A stretch of 64,000 bases of DNA, from NCBI RefSeq assembly GCF_016093275.1, contig NZ_JAEDAK010000014.1, positions 1 through 64,000 of the forward strand. Reading direction: 5' to 3'. Position 1 is the first letter of the stretch. Each line of letters starts with the position of its first letter. Position numbers and translations under genes: made by a program. This DNA is from Inhella proteolytica (lineage in GTDB: Bacteria; Pseudomonadota; Gammaproteobacteria; Burkholderiales; Burkholderiaceae_C). The notes beneath the pieces were generated by a model, which was not told the DNA's origin, did not search any database, and saw nothing but the letters and a program-made list of their open reading frames with translations. Positions 24,738 through 34,203 of this stretch are shown here, one piece after another.

Positions 24738-27124
24738 AGCGACACCTTCAGTTCGCCGGTGTAGGTGCGCTGCGGGTAGGGGTGGAAGTTCCACGACTGG
24801 CGGTTCGTCGCGTTGTCCACGCCCACGGCCAGATGCCAGGCCGGCAGCGGCTGCCACCACAAGCGCAGGTCCATCGCCGTCAGTGGGCTGACCCCCTGGT
24901 AGCTGCTGCCGTTGACATCCTGGTTGTCCAGGCTGCGGTACTGGTGCCCGGTGTGGCGCACCCCCATGCTGGCGCCCCAATCCGGTCCGAAGCGGTAGGC
25001 CAGCTGCGCCGTGGCGCGCCAGCGCGGGATGTTGGGCTGGCGCTTGCCCAGGGTGTCGCCGGGCTGCGAGACAAAGCCGGCATTGGCCCGAATCACGGAG
25101 TCGGTGAAGGTCGCGCTGACGGAGGCATCCAGGCCGGGCAGCGGCCAGTCCGCACTGCGCAGCACGGCCTCCACACCCCGGGTGGCGATGCGGTCCACGT
25201 TCTGCACCCGGCTCACCGTGCGCTGGGCCTGCGCGTCTTGGATCGACTGGGTGTACATGCCATCGCGGGTGCGCTCCAGGAAGCCCGTGAGGCGGCCCTC
25301 CACGGGGCCCCATGCCGTGTTCACGCCCAGCTCCGACGCCCACACCCGCTCGGGCCGCAGATGGGGATCGTTGATGTAGCGCGAGTTGCTGCTGGAGGTG
25401 GCGCCGTAGAGCTCACCCACCGTCGGGAAGCGCAGGGCGCGGCCCAGGGCCACTTTCAGAACCGTTTCAGGGCCAGACTGCCAGGCCAGTGAGAGCTTGG
25501 GCGAGAGCTCGGTCTGCTGCCGGGCCGGGTGCGTGAGGTGGCTGGCGGCCGAGAAGTCGGTCCGTCCGTCGCGGGCCTGCCAGCGCTCCAGCCGCAGGCC
25601 GGCTACGCCCTTCCAGTCGGGGTGGAGCTGCCAGGTGTCCTGCACATAGGCGGCCTGCAGGCGCGTGCGGCCCTGCACGCCCGCGCTCAGGCTGTCGGGG
25701 GCATCGTGCAGGAAGTTGCCCTCGATCCGGTGCGTCAGAAACTGCAGGTGGTAGCGCTCCTGCTGCAGCCCCAGCTCCACCGCATGGGAACCCCCGGCCG
25801 GCCGCCACAGGGCTTTCAGACCCAGCGTGTTCCAGCCGCTGCCATCGGCCTGGGCCAGGGTGCCAGGCCCGCCCTGGGCCGGGCCGGGCTGGGGGTTGTT
25901 GGCGGCGTTCTGGCGCTTGTCGTCGTCCACATAGCGGTACAGGATGGCGCTGGCCTCCAGCTCCCAGGCCCCCAGGTGGCGGCGCTTCAACGTCCATCCG
26001 TGCAGGGCGTGCAGCAGTTCTTCCTGGCTGGCGGGTAGGTCCGCGCCAGTCAGCGGCGCATAGCGGCGGCCGCCCACGCCCACTGGTCCAGACACCACCG
26101 CCTGCCCCTGCTCATTGCGCAGGTAGCTGAAGGACTGGCCCTGCGACTGGTTGCGCCACAGGCCCAGCACATAGCTGGCGTGCCAGTCGGTGTGGCCGTC
26201 ATAGGCCAGCCGCAGCTTGAGCTGTTCCTGCTGGCTGTTCACCTGCGTGCCCGCGGCCACCAGCCACCAGGGCTGGCCGAAGGGGTTGGTGGCGGGCACC
26301 GCGCCGTCCAACGGCGGTGCCGTGGGGTCGGGCGTGCCCGAACTCAGCAAGCGAGTGGCAAAGCTGAGCGGCTGGGACTCGCTGTCCGTGCGGGCCACAT
26401 GCAGGCGCCAGCTCCAGCCGGCCGCGCGATCGCCCACGGCGGCGTGGACCTGCCAAGTCTGGAAGTGCTCGCGTTGAGGGCCGAACTCAAAGGGTTGCAG
26501 CGCCAGGAAGACGCCGGCCTGCCCTTCGAAAGCTTTGGGCATGCGGGTTTGAAAGTCGACCACCGCGCCCACCGAGTTGCCGGAGTGGGCAGCGGAAAAC
26601 GGGCCGTACATCACTTCGACCCGCTCGATCTCGTCCACCGACACCATGCCCCAGCGCGGCGGGTAGCCCAGCCCGCTCACGCCGTTGCCCAGGAAGTTCG
26701 ACAGCAGCACCCCGTCTGCATACACGGCCGAGCGGGCGCTGTTGGCCGTGCCGGAGGCGCGGCTGGAGAGCACGGCGTGGTTGTAGTCGCCCATGTAGCG
26801 CTTGCGCACCGACAGGCTGGGGAAGTAGCGCAGCGCGTCCTCCGCATCGACGGCATTGACCTGCCGAGCGAGTTCCTCGGCGCTGAGCGACTCGCGCGTG
26901 GCCAGCACCGGTGCCAGCAGGCTGCTGGCCGCCGCCACCTGGAGGCGCACGGTATCCAGTTGCGCCGGCGGGGGCTCCGCGCCGTCCTGGCCCGCCGCAC
27001 TGACTCCTGACGGGCACAGGCCCAGCGCCATCAGCACGGCCGGCAGAGCGGCGCAGACAAAGCCGCCCTTGCGCGGCGCCCGACCCAGGCCATCACGGCG
27101 CGGATCATTCCATTTTTGATTCAT
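24734..27124 (-). CDS. TonB-dependent outer-membrane receptor
   Basis: 796 aa. Export signal near residues 22-43 (FVCAALPAVLMALGLCPSGV) ending SAAG. The plug domain (about 70-200) has VNAVDAEDALRYFPSLSVRK, VYADGVLLSN and EIERVEVMYGPFSAAHSGNS; the rest is a beta-barrel with the terminal aromatic-type strand YTGELKVSL. Substrate unknown. It heads an operon with a Tat-exported CxCC propeller and a thioredoxin-like protein and lies in a copper-enzyme island, so a copper compound is a reasonable guess. A near-ideal -10 (tatagt) with 17-base spacing lies at 27262-27290 on this strand, covered by NsrR-like operator 2. Confidence 0.9.
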   Translation of the reverse strand: MNQKWNDPRRDGLGRAPRKGGFVCAALPAVLMALGLCPSGVSAAGQDGAEPPPAQLDTVRLQVAAASSLLAPVLATRESLSAEELARQVNAVDAEDALRYFPSLSVRKRYMGDYNHAVLSSRASGTANSARSAVYADGVLLSNFLGNGVSGLGYPPRWGMVSVDEIERVEVMYGPFSAAHSGNSVGAVVDFQTRMPKAFEGQAGVFLALQPFEFGPQREHFQTWQVHAAVGDRAAGWSWRLHVARTDSESQPLSFATRLLSSGTPDPTAPPLDGAVPATNPFGQPWWLVAAGTQVNSQQEQLKLRLAYDGHTDWHASYVLGLWRNQSQGQSFSYLRNEQGQAVVSGPVGVGGRRYAPLTGADLPASQEELLHALHGWTLKRRHLGAWELEASAILYRYVDDDKRQNAANNPQPGPAQGGPGTLAQADGSGWNTLGLKALWRPAGGSHAVELGLQQERYHLQFLTHRIEGNFLHDAPDSLSAGVQGRTRLQAAYVQDTWQLHPDWKGVAGLRLERWQARDGRTDFSAASHLTHPARQQTELSPKLSLAWQSGPETVLKVALGRALRFPTVGELYGATSSSNSRYINDPHLRPERVWASELGVNTAWGPVEGRLTGFLERTRDGMYTQSIQDAQAQRTVSRVQNVDRIATRGVEAVLRSADWPLPGLDASVSATFTDSVIRANAGFVSQPGDTLGKRQPNIPRWRATAQLAYRFGPDWGASMGVRHTGHQYRSLDNQDVNGSSYQGVSPLTAMDLRLWWQPLPAWHLAVGVDNATNRQSWNFHPYPQRTYTGELKVSL

Positions 27125-27267
27125 TTTTCATGCCTTATTTAAGGTGTGAGTGGGCGGCGCCAAAGCAGCAGGCCAGCGACCTCGTCGCGCTCTGTGGGTG
27201 CGGAGCAATTGAGCCGCGCTGGACGCGCCTTGGCGCTCCGACCCCGTCTTGCACGCCACAAACTATA

Positions 27268-27286
27268 CATGTATTCTTTGCACATG
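27268..27286. promoter_or_regulatory. NsrR-like operator 2 between divergent promoters
   Basis: catgtattctttgcacatg, an imperfect inverted repeat of the NsrR type. Minus strand: -10 tatagt (27262-27267) and -35 taaaca (27285-27290) with exactly 17 bases between, for the TonB-receptor operon. Plus strand: ttgcac (27249) and tattct (27272) with 17 bases between, for the 75-residue gene. The site covers the spacer or -10 of both. Confidence 0.55.
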
Positions 27287-27316
27287 TTTAACGAGTCAGT
27301 GATTCCGGAGCACCCC

Positions 27317-27544
27317 ATGAGCACCCGTGCGCAGATCCTTCAGACAGCCAACCGCACCCTCGCCGTGTCGGCCCTGGCCCTGCTGCTGAGCGTGTTGGCG
27401 GCCTACCCCTTTGCCGAGCACTTCAGCATGGGCTTGCAGGTCACCGCCCACCTGGCCATCACCGTGGCCGCAGGCTTCTTCAAGCTGGGCTACGTGGTGC
27501 GCTTGGCCGCCCAGCACGACATGGCGCTCACGCAGCGCGCCTGA
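27317..27544 (+). CDS. small membrane protein, 75 aa
   Basis: ATG at 27317 has ccggag upstream. Two hydrophobic spans are seen: about residues 14-33 (LAVSALALLLSVLAAYPFAE) and 40-60 (LQVTAHLAITVAAGFFKLGY), with basic and polar ends. No family is recognised. It stands alone 31 bases behind NsrR-like operator 2 and so is a candidate NO-induced membrane protein. Histidines at the membrane borders (EHF, TAH, QHD) could hold a cofactor, but that is speculation. Confidence 0.65.
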   Translation: MSTRAQILQTANRTLAVSALALLLSVLAAYPFAEHFSMGLQVTAHLAITVAAGFFKLGYVVRLAAQHDMALTQRA

Positions 27545-27591
27545 TCCCCTTCACGGCCACCCCTTCACCGCACCCTTACACACCTGTTGCA

Positions 27592-27609
27592 CCGGGCCTA
27601 CCGGCCCGG
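27592..27609. terminator. hairpin between convergent genes
   Basis: ccgggcc / ggcccgg stem with loop tacc in the 80-base gap between the convergent 75-residue gene and the cytochrome-maturation operon. There is no T-run on either side, so a rho-independent terminator is only possible. Confidence 0.35.
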
Positions 27610-27624
27610 CGCGATTCCCCTCGC

Positions 27625-27915
27625 TCAGGCGGCCTCCCGTTCGGCGCCGCCCATCAGCACCCAGAAGTAGCTGGGCAGGGCCGAGACCACGAACAGCGCC
27701 GCCATCGCGCCCGCGGCATGCCAAGGCTGCTGGGCGATGGCGGCACTGCCGTCCAGCAGCATGGGCAGCAGGCTCCAGCCCACGGCCGCCAGGCCAAACG
27801 ACCCCCAGCGCCGCGCCATGCGCTTCGGGCCGAGGTGAAACGCGCGCAGGGCCAGGGCATTGCTGCCCAACAGGCCCGCCAGCAGGTAGGTCCACACCAA
27901 GGTGTCCAGGGCCAT
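27625..27915 (-). CDS. small membrane protein at the end of the ccs operon, 96 aa
   Basis: The ATG at 27915 abuts the ccsA stop (TGA then ATG). Three hydrophobic segments are seen (WTYLLAGLLGSNALALRAF, SFGLAAVGWSLLPMLL, AGAMAALFVVSALPSYFWVL). No named family. The tight link to resB-ccsA suggests an accessory in haem delivery or metal export, but no motif proves it. Confidence 0.65.
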   Translation of the reverse strand: MALDTLVWTYLLAGLLGSNALALRAFHLGPKRMARRWGSFGLAAVGWSLLPMLLDGSAAIAQQPWHAAGAMAALFVVSALPSYFWVLMGGAEREAA

Positions 27916-29067
27916 TCACAGCCCCCCGTAGGAGTGCATGCCCGCGAGGTACATGTTCACCCCGAGGAAGGCGAACAGGGTCACCAGCAGGCCGATCACC
28001 GCCCACCAGGCGATGAAGCGCCCGCCATAGCCCTTGACGAGGCGGACATGCAGCCAGGCCGCGTAGTTCAGCCAGACGATCAACGCCCAGGTCTCCTTCG
28101 GATCCCAGGACCAGTAGCCCCCCCAGGCCTCGGCGGCCCAGAGCGCCCCCAGGATCGTGGCAACGGTGAAGAAGACGAAGCCCAGGCCAATGAGGCGATG
28201 CATCGCCACCTCCAGCGCTGCGGGCGCGGGCAGGCGCGGGCCCAGGCGTCCGTGATCGGCCAGCAGGCGCGCCACGCCCAGCATGGCCGCCAGGCAGAAG
28301 GCCCCGTAGCCGATGAAATTGGCCGGCACGTGCAGCTTCATCCAATAGGAATCGAGCGCAGGAACCAGGGGCTGGATTTCGTCGGCCCCGCGGCTCAGCG
28401 CGTACCAGCTCAGAAAGCCCACAGCCGCCACCGAGACCACGGACATCAGCGCGGCGGCCTGGCGCAGCTCGCCGCGCGCCATCAGCCGCAGCTGCAGCAG
28501 GCCGCTGATGACGACAAACAGCACCAGCACCTCGTACAGATTGCTGATCGGGATATGGCCCAGGTGCGCACCCAGCCGGTAGGACTCGACCCAGCGCAGC
28601 AGCAAAGCCGCCAGCCCCAGCACCACGCTGGCCTGGAGGGCCCGACCTGCTCCCTGCATGGGCCAAGAGCGCGCCGGTGCCGCCAGCGCCGCCACGAAGC
28701 CGGCAAAGGAGGCCAGCACCAGCAGCGTCATGCCCAGCACCAGGGCCTGGCTGCTGGCCAGCATCACCCCGGCAGAACGTGACCCTGCCCAGGGCGGTTC
28801 ACCCGCAGGGGCCAGCGCCGCGGCGGCAGCCAGCCCCAGGGCCGCCAGCACCAAGCGCGAGCCCCCCAGCCATCGCTGCGCGCCGAGGAGCGCCGCGGCG
28901 AGCGCCAGCGCGCCGATGCCCCAATCCCAGGCACTGCCCTGCGGCCCCAGCCGCAGCGCAGCCCAGGACGCCACGGCGGCATACAGCAGCGCGTGCACGC
29001 GCCACTCCGAAAAGGTGCGGGCAGCCCCTGAGGCGCGCGCCCACTGCAACGATTCAACGGTTTCCAT
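27916..29067 (-). CDS. ccsA: System II cytochrome c synthase subunit CcsA (CcsB-type)
   Basis: Inner-membrane haem-handling protein that with ResB/Ccs1 exports haem and attaches it to CxxCH motifs. 383 aa, about eight hydrophobic spans. The WWD domain is seen as AAEAWGGYWSWDPKETWALI, with flanking histidines (LDSYWMKLHVPANFIGYGAF, NYAAWLHVRLVKGYGGR). The ATG at 29067 (METVESLQWARASG) overlaps the resB end by 14 bases; upstream in-frame ATGs add residues lying inside resB. It serves the many c-type cytochromes in this island. Confidence 0.92.
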   Translation of the reverse strand: METVESLQWARASGAARTFSEWRVHALLYAAVASWAALRLGPQGSAWDWGIGALALAAALLGAQRWLGGSRLVLAALGLAAAAALAPAGEPPWAGSRSAGVMLASSQALVLGMTLLVLASFAGFVAALAAPARSWPMQGAGRALQASVVLGLAALLLRWVESYRLGAHLGHIPISNLYEVLVLFVVISGLLQLRLMARGELRQAAALMSVVSVAAVGFLSWYALSRGADEIQPLVPALDSYWMKLHVPANFIGYGAFCLAAMLGVARLLADHGRLGPRLPAPAALEVAMHRLIGLGFVFFTVATILGALWAAEAWGGYWSWDPKETWALIVWLNYAAWLHVRLVKGYGGRFIAWWAVIGLLVTLFAFLGVNMYLAGMHSYGGL

Positions 29068-31021
29068 CACCCATCCTTGGGGCGGCCCAGGCCGCCAACA
29101 GTTCCTCGATCCACTGCCCATCACCCGGCACCGCGCCCTGTAGGCCGGTACAGGCAAGCACCACTCGGCCAGCGCCATCACCGCGAATCCAGACCCGGCG
29201 CTCGCGCTGCAGCACCATCAAGGCCACCCCCAGGGCCAGCAGGCCCATGCCGGCGTAGACGATGGGGGCGCCCGGCGCCTGGGCCACTTGCAGCACCGTG
29301 GCCGTCACCGGCTCGGCCTGCAGGGGCCGCAGCAGCGGCGGGCGGCCGCCGCCGAGCCAGGCGTCGTAGGCCGCCAGCGCGTCACCCACGAACTGCCGGG
29401 CCTGCACGGGCGGGCAGGCGGGCTCGGCCTCCAGCACCGCCAGCACGCCGGCGCGCAGCAGCAGGTCGAACAGGGCGGCGCGCTCGGGGCCCCCGCCCAC
29501 ATCCGCCAAACCGGCCAAGCCGGGCAGACCCTTGGCCAGGAAGTCCGCCGCCGCGCGGTCCAGCGCGCGGGCCACCACCTCGTGCGTGGCCTGCGGCCGC
29601 TGCGCCCCCACCAGCTTGCGGGCCAGGGCCGCGCGCGTTTCGGGCTGGCGCAACGAGGCCAGCAGCTGCGTGTAGCGGTCCAGGCGGCCGTCGGCATCCA
29701 GGGGCAGGCGCAGCCAGCGGGTGTCGGCCCCTGCCCGCTCGATCCCGAGCACGGCATACGCCCGCCCGTCCCAGTGCAAGGGTTCCACGTAGGCCGTCTG
29801 CGTGACGCCCTGGCCAGCCGCGTCGCGCAGGGTCAGGGTGAGAGAGGGCCCGAGGTCGCGGACCGGGGTGGCGCGCGGACCGGAAAGAAAGGTGGCCCGC
29901 CAGTCAGCGTCCGCGGCCTCGGTTTCCGGCAGCACGTTCTTGAGCCGGAAGCTGCTGGGTTCGAGCGTCCAGGGCTGGCCCTCCACCATCACGGGCTGCG
30001 CGGCCCCGACGCGGGCGGTGATCGGCACGCGCCGGTGTCCGCCGTCCTCCAGCAGCTCGGCCTGCAGCCGGGTGCCGGCGTCATCGAAGCCGGACTGATA
30101 GATCTGCAGCCCACCGTACTGCGCCGGCGCGTTCATGCCGACCCGCAAGCGGGCCAGCACCTGCCCACTGACCGGCTCCAGCGCCCGCAGTTCGCTGATG
30201 AAGTCCTTCGGCTGCCCGCTGGGGTGGTAGTCGATGTGGAAGCTCTCCAGCGCCAGCGCCACCGGCAGGCGCCGCAGCACAAAGCCCTCCGCAACCGGCA
30301 CGGCCGCATGCTGCGTGCGCTGCCCCGGGGCCAGTTGCACCGCGCCCCGGAAGGCGCCGCTGCTTGCCACCCGCGCCGGGTCGCGGGCCGCCTCGTCCAC
30401 GGCCTGGGCCACCGCCATGTGGGCGGGGCTGGGCACCAGGCTGCCGCGCCAGCGTTGCCACTGCTGCAGCGGGTTGGCATCCAGCAGGCCACCCACGCAA
30501 ATCACCACCACCGCCAGATGGGTGGCCACATAGCCGATGCGGCGCCAATGGCCGGCACGCGCCGTCAGCGCCAGCGCGCCGTCGGCAGAGTGGTCACGCA
30601 CCTGAAAGCCCGCAGCCTCCAGCACACGCAGGGCCACATGGCGCGCCCGGCCAGGGTCGCGCAGTTCCAGCACGCGCGCCCCCGGCAGCCGGCTCAGCTG
30701 GCGAAAGGCCAGGCCGGTCTTGAAGTCCGCAAACTCCCGCAGCATCTTGGGGGTGTTGCGCCACACGCAAAGCCCGGTGGAGAGCGCCAGAAAGCCCAGC
30801 AGGGCCAGGAACCAGGCGGCGTGGAAGACATCGTCCAGCCCCAACAGCTTGACCACCCGGGCCTGCAGCAGACCGAAGCGCTGCACATAGAGCGGCTCCA
30901 CCTGCAGCTGCTCGACCCAAGTGCCAACGCTGGCCGCCGTGGCCACCAGCGCCAGGAGGGCCACCGCAAAGCGCATCGAGCCCAGTGCGCGCCAGGCCCG
31001 CCCTGCCCATCCGGGCTTCAT
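29054..31021 (-). CDS. resB: System II cytochrome c synthase subunit ResB/Ccs1
   Basis: 655 aa. The ATG at 31021 gives a basic N-terminus and ALGSMRFAVALLALVATAAS, the first of four spans. Other landmarks are GTWVEQLQVEPLYVQRFGLL, FHAAWFLALLGFLALSTGLC, the ResB-type GYVATHLAVVVICVGGLLDA, a large periplasmic domain (about 170-590) with YGGLQIYQSGFDDAGTRLQA, and a last span IVYAGMGLLALGVALMVLQR. Its start overlaps the cusA stop (ATGA), so haem attachment and copper transport are translationally coupled. Reading back to 31450 is a shadow. Confidence 0.92.
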   Translation of the reverse strand: MKPGWAGRAWRALGSMRFAVALLALVATAASVGTWVEQLQVEPLYVQRFGLLQARVVKLLGLDDVFHAAWFLALLGFLALSTGLCVWRNTPKMLREFADFKTGLAFRQLSRLPGARVLELRDPGRARHVALRVLEAAGFQVRDHSADGALALTARAGHWRRIGYVATHLAVVVICVGGLLDANPLQQWQRWRGSLVPSPAHMAVAQAVDEAARDPARVASSGAFRGAVQLAPGQRTQHAAVPVAEGFVLRRLPVALALESFHIDYHPSGQPKDFISELRALEPVSGQVLARLRVGMNAPAQYGGLQIYQSGFDDAGTRLQAELLEDGGHRRVPITARVGAAQPVMVEGQPWTLEPSSFRLKNVLPETEAADADWRATFLSGPRATPVRDLGPSLTLTLRDAAGQGVTQTAYVEPLHWDGRAYAVLGIERAGADTRWLRLPLDADGRLDRYTQLLASLRQPETRAALARKLVGAQRPQATHEVVARALDRAAADFLAKGLPGLAGLADVGGGPERAALFDLLLRAGVLAVLEAEPACPPVQARQFVGDALAAYDAWLGGGRPPLLRPLQAEPVTATVLQVAQAPGAPIVYAGMGLLALGVALMVLQRERRVWIRGDGAGRVVLACTGLQGAVPGDGQWIEELLAAWAAPRMGDGNR

Positions 31022-34000
31022 GCCGCGCTCCCTTGCAGTTGCAGGGAGGTACGGGGCGCCCCCGCCTTCCGGGAGATGGCCCAGACGTAGAGGCTGGGCA
31101 GCACCAGCAAGGAAAAGAGCGGTGCCGTCAGCATGCCGCCCACCATGGGCGCGGCAATGCGGCTCATCACTTCCACCCCCACGCCCTCGGTCAACAGCAT
31201 GGGCAGCAGCCCGCCCACGATGACGGCCGCCGTCATGGTCTTGGGGCGCAGGCGCAGCAAGGCCCCTTGCAGGACCGCTGCGCGCAGGCACTGCGGCGTC
31301 AGCGCCCAACCGGCGGCGCGGCGCGCCGCCACGGCCTGGTCCAGGTACAGCAGCATCACCACGCAGAACTCGGCGGCCACGCCCGCCAGGGCGATCAGCC
31401 CAACGATGGTGGCAAACGAGGCCTTGAAGCCGAGCGCGTGGCTGAGCCACAGCCCGCCCGCCACCGCTATCGGCAGGCTGGCCAGCACCACGCCCGCGCG
31501 CGCAGCGCAGCGGAAGTGCAGGTACAGCAGGCCCGCCACGGCCAACAGCGTGGCGGTGCTGATCGCCAGCAGGCGCCAGCGCGCCTCCTTCAGGCGCAGG
31601 TGCTGCCCCACCCAGCTGGCGGCATAGCCCGGCGGCAGCGCCAGCGCCTGCAGCACCGGCTCGGCACGGCGCAGCACGCTGCCCGCGTCGTCCTCGCCCA
31701 GGGTCAGCAGCACATAGGCCACCGGGCGGGCGTTGTCGCTGCGCACCTCCGAGGGGCCGTCGCTCAGGCGGATGCGCGCCACCTGGGAGAGCAGCACCTC
31801 GCCGCCAACCTGGCCGCGCAGCCGGATGTGGCCTATGGCCTCGGCCGACTGCCGCGTCGCCTGGGGGTAGCGCAGCACCACCTCCAGCCGCTCGCGCCCC
31901 ACACTCAGCACGTCAAAGGGCATGCCACCCAGCGGCCCCTGCACCAGGTCCGCCAGCTCGCCCACCTCGACACCCAAGGCCTGAGCGCGCGGGCGGTCCA
32001 GCTCGATGCGCAGGTAGCGGCCCTGCTGGGTGCGCTCCGTCAAGGCACTGGCCACGCCCGGCACCTGGGCCAACTGCTGCTCGGCGCGTTCCGCCAGGGC
32101 CTGAAGGCGCACCGGGTCGTCGCCCGTGAGCTTCAGAGCCAAGGGCGTCTTGACCCCGGTGGAAAGCATGTCGATGCGCGTGCGGATGGGAAAGCCCCAC
32201 GCATTGCTCAGGCCCGCCAGCCGCACCTGCTGCTGCAGGCGCTGCATCAGCGCCTGGGTGCTGATGGGCTCGGGCCACTCCGCGCGGGGCTTGAGCACGA
32301 TCACTGACTCGATCATCGACAAGGGCGCCGGGTCCGTGGCCGAATCGCTGCGGCCCGCCTTGCCATGCACCAGGGCCACCTCGGGCTGGGCGGCAATCAG
32401 GGCATTGGTGCGCCGCAGCAGCTCCTTGGCCTGCTCCACCGACACGCTGGGCAGCGTGGTCGGCATGTAGAGCAGGTCACCTTCATCCAGCGGCGGCATG
32501 AACTCGGTGCCCATGCGCTGCAAGGGCAGCACCGCGCTCAGCGCCACCGCCAGGGCCAGCCCCAGGGCCCAGCGCGGGTGGTTCAGCGCCAGGCGCAGCG
32601 CCGGCCTGTAGGCGCGGCGCAGCAGGCGGTTGAGCGGGTTGCGCCGCTCCCTCTGCACCGGGCCGCGAACGAACAGGCCCATCAGCACCGGCACCAAGGT
32701 GATGGAGAGCGCCGCCGCGGCGGCCATGGCATAGGTCTTGGTCAGCGCCAGGGGGGAAAAGAGCCGCCCTTCCGCCCCTTGCAGGGAGAACACCGGCAGG
32801 AAGGAGACCGTGATGATCAGCAGCGAGAAGAACAGCGCCGGGCCCACCTCGCGGGCGCTGGCGGCCACCAAGGCCCAGTGCGAGACGGCGCTGCGGCCGG
32901 CCGCCTCCAAGCGGCGGTGCAGGGTCTCGACCATCACCACGCTGGCATCGATCATGGCGCCGATGGCGATGGCCAGGCCGCCGAGCGACATCACGTTGGC
33001 GGTGACGCCCTGCGCCTGCAGCAGGGCCAGCGCCGCCAGCAGGCCCAGCGGCAGGGTGACCAAGGCCACCAGCGCGGAACGCAGCCGGCCCAGGAACAGC
33101 GCGCACACCAGGCCCACCACCAAGGCTTCCTCGGCCAGGCGCAGGCCCAGCGAGCGCACGGCCCGCTCGATCAGCCCGGCGCGGTTGTAGGTTTCCACCA
33201 GCGCCACGCCCGCCGGCAGGCGCTCGCGCAGGTGCGCCACCCGCTCCTGCACACGCTGCAGCACCTCGTACGCATTCGCGCCCTGGCGCATCACCACGAT
33301 GCCGCCCACCACCTCGCCCTGCCCGCTCAGCGCGCCCACACCCTCCACCGGGCCCGGGCCGATGCGCACGCGCGCCACCTGGCCCAGCCGCAGCGCGGTG
33401 CCGTCTTCCAGGGTCTTGACGGGCAGGTCGCGCCAGTCGTCATCGGGTTGCAGGCGGGCGTCGGCGCTTACCAGGAAGCGCTGCCGCCCCAGCTCGAGCG
33501 CGCCGCCACCCACCGCGCGGTTGGCACCCCGCACCGCGCGCATCAGGTCCTCGGCGGTGACGCCAAGTACCCCCATGCGCTCGGGCAGCAGCTCGATCTG
33601 CAGCTGGCGCGGCGCGCCGCCAAAGGTGGCCACCTCGGCCACCCCGGGCACGGCCTGCAGCTCCGGTCGCAGCTGGGTGTCCTGCAGCACGCGCAGTGCG
33701 TCCAAGCCTGGGCCGCCCTGGCTGGTCAACGCGTATTGGTAGATCCAGCCGGTGCCCGAGGCATCCGGTCCCAGCACCACGCTGGCGGCCGCAGGCAAGC
33801 GGGCGCCCAGGCTGGGCAATCGCTCGAGCACGCGGGCGCGAGCCTGCTCCGGGCGGACGTCCTCGCCGAACACGACGTAGACGAAGGCCTCGCCGAACAT
33901 CGAGAAGCCGCGCACTGTTTGCGCGCCGGGCAGGCCCAGCAGCTCGGTGGTCAGCGGGTAGGTCAGCTGGTCTTCCACCAGGGTGGGCGTGGCCCCCTCC

Positions 34001-34203
34001 AGGCGCGCCTTCAACACCACCTGGGTCTCGGAAAGATCGGGCAGCGCGTCCAGCTTGACCCGCCAGGCCAGTGCAGCCATCAGCAGCAGCGCCAGCGCGC
34101 AGGCGGCCAGGACCCAGCGTCGGTGCTGGATGGAAGCCTCGATGAGCCCGGCAATCAGGCCCGGCCGGCGGGTTCGGGCGGCGGCGCTCGGTTCGGCCTG
34201 CAT
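31018..34203 (-). CDS. cusA: heavy-metal RND efflux pump, CusA/CzcA family
   Basis: 1061 aa inner-membrane proton-driven pump with the RND 1+5+1+5 span layout and two large periplasmic loops. Near the N-terminus are WRVKLDALPDLSETQVVLKA, VEDQLTYPLTTELLGLPGAQ and VRGFSMFGEAFVYVVF, typical of the HME group. Further on are AIAIGAMIDASVVMVETLHR, the span-4-type proton-relay region, and MGTEFMPPLDEGDLLYMPTT. The Cu/Ag preference is inferred from the copper-rich neighbourhood and the partner's metal-binding domain; CusA-specific methionines would need an alignment. It overlaps cusB by one base and resB by four. No CusC-type outer-membrane channel gene is present. Confidence 0.9.
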   Translation of the reverse strand: MQAEPSAAARTRRPGLIAGLIEASIQHRRWVLAACALALLLMAALAWRVKLDALPDLSETQVVLKARLEGATPTLVEDQLTYPLTTELLGLPGAQTVRGFSMFGEAFVYVVFGEDVRPEQARARVLERLPSLGARLPAAASVVLGPDASGTGWIYQYALTSQGGPGLDALRVLQDTQLRPELQAVPGVAEVATFGGAPRQLQIELLPERMGVLGVTAEDLMRAVRGANRAVGGGALELGRQRFLVSADARLQPDDDWRDLPVKTLEDGTALRLGQVARVRIGPGPVEGVGALSGQGEVVGGIVVMRQGANAYEVLQRVQERVAHLRERLPAGVALVETYNRAGLIERAVRSLGLRLAEEALVVGLVCALFLGRLRSALVALVTLPLGLLAALALLQAQGVTANVMSLGGLAIAIGAMIDASVVMVETLHRRLEAAGRSAVSHWALVAASAREVGPALFFSLLIITVSFLPVFSLQGAEGRLFSPLALTKTYAMAAAAALSITLVPVLMGLFVRGPVQRERRNPLNRLLRRAYRPALRLALNHPRWALGLALAVALSAVLPLQRMGTEFMPPLDEGDLLYMPTTLPSVSVEQAKELLRRTNALIAAQPEVALVHGKAGRSDSATDPAPLSMIESVIVLKPRAEWPEPISTQALMQRLQQQVRLAGLSNAWGFPIRTRIDMLSTGVKTPLALKLTGDDPVRLQALAERAEQQLAQVPGVASALTERTQQGRYLRIELDRPRAQALGVEVGELADLVQGPLGGMPFDVLSVGRERLEVVLRYPQATRQSAEAIGHIRLRGQVGGEVLLSQVARIRLSDGPSEVRSDNARPVAYVLLTLGEDDAGSVLRRAEPVLQALALPPGYAASWVGQHLRLKEARWRLLAISTATLLAVAGLLYLHFRCAARAGVVLASLPIAVAGGLWLSHALGFKASFATIVGLIALAGVAAEFCVVMLLYLDQAVAARRAAGWALTPQCLRAAVLQGALLRLRPKTMTAAVIVGGLLPMLLTEGVGVEVMSRIAAPMVGGMLTAPLFSLLVLPSLYVWAISRKAGAPRTSLQLQGSAA

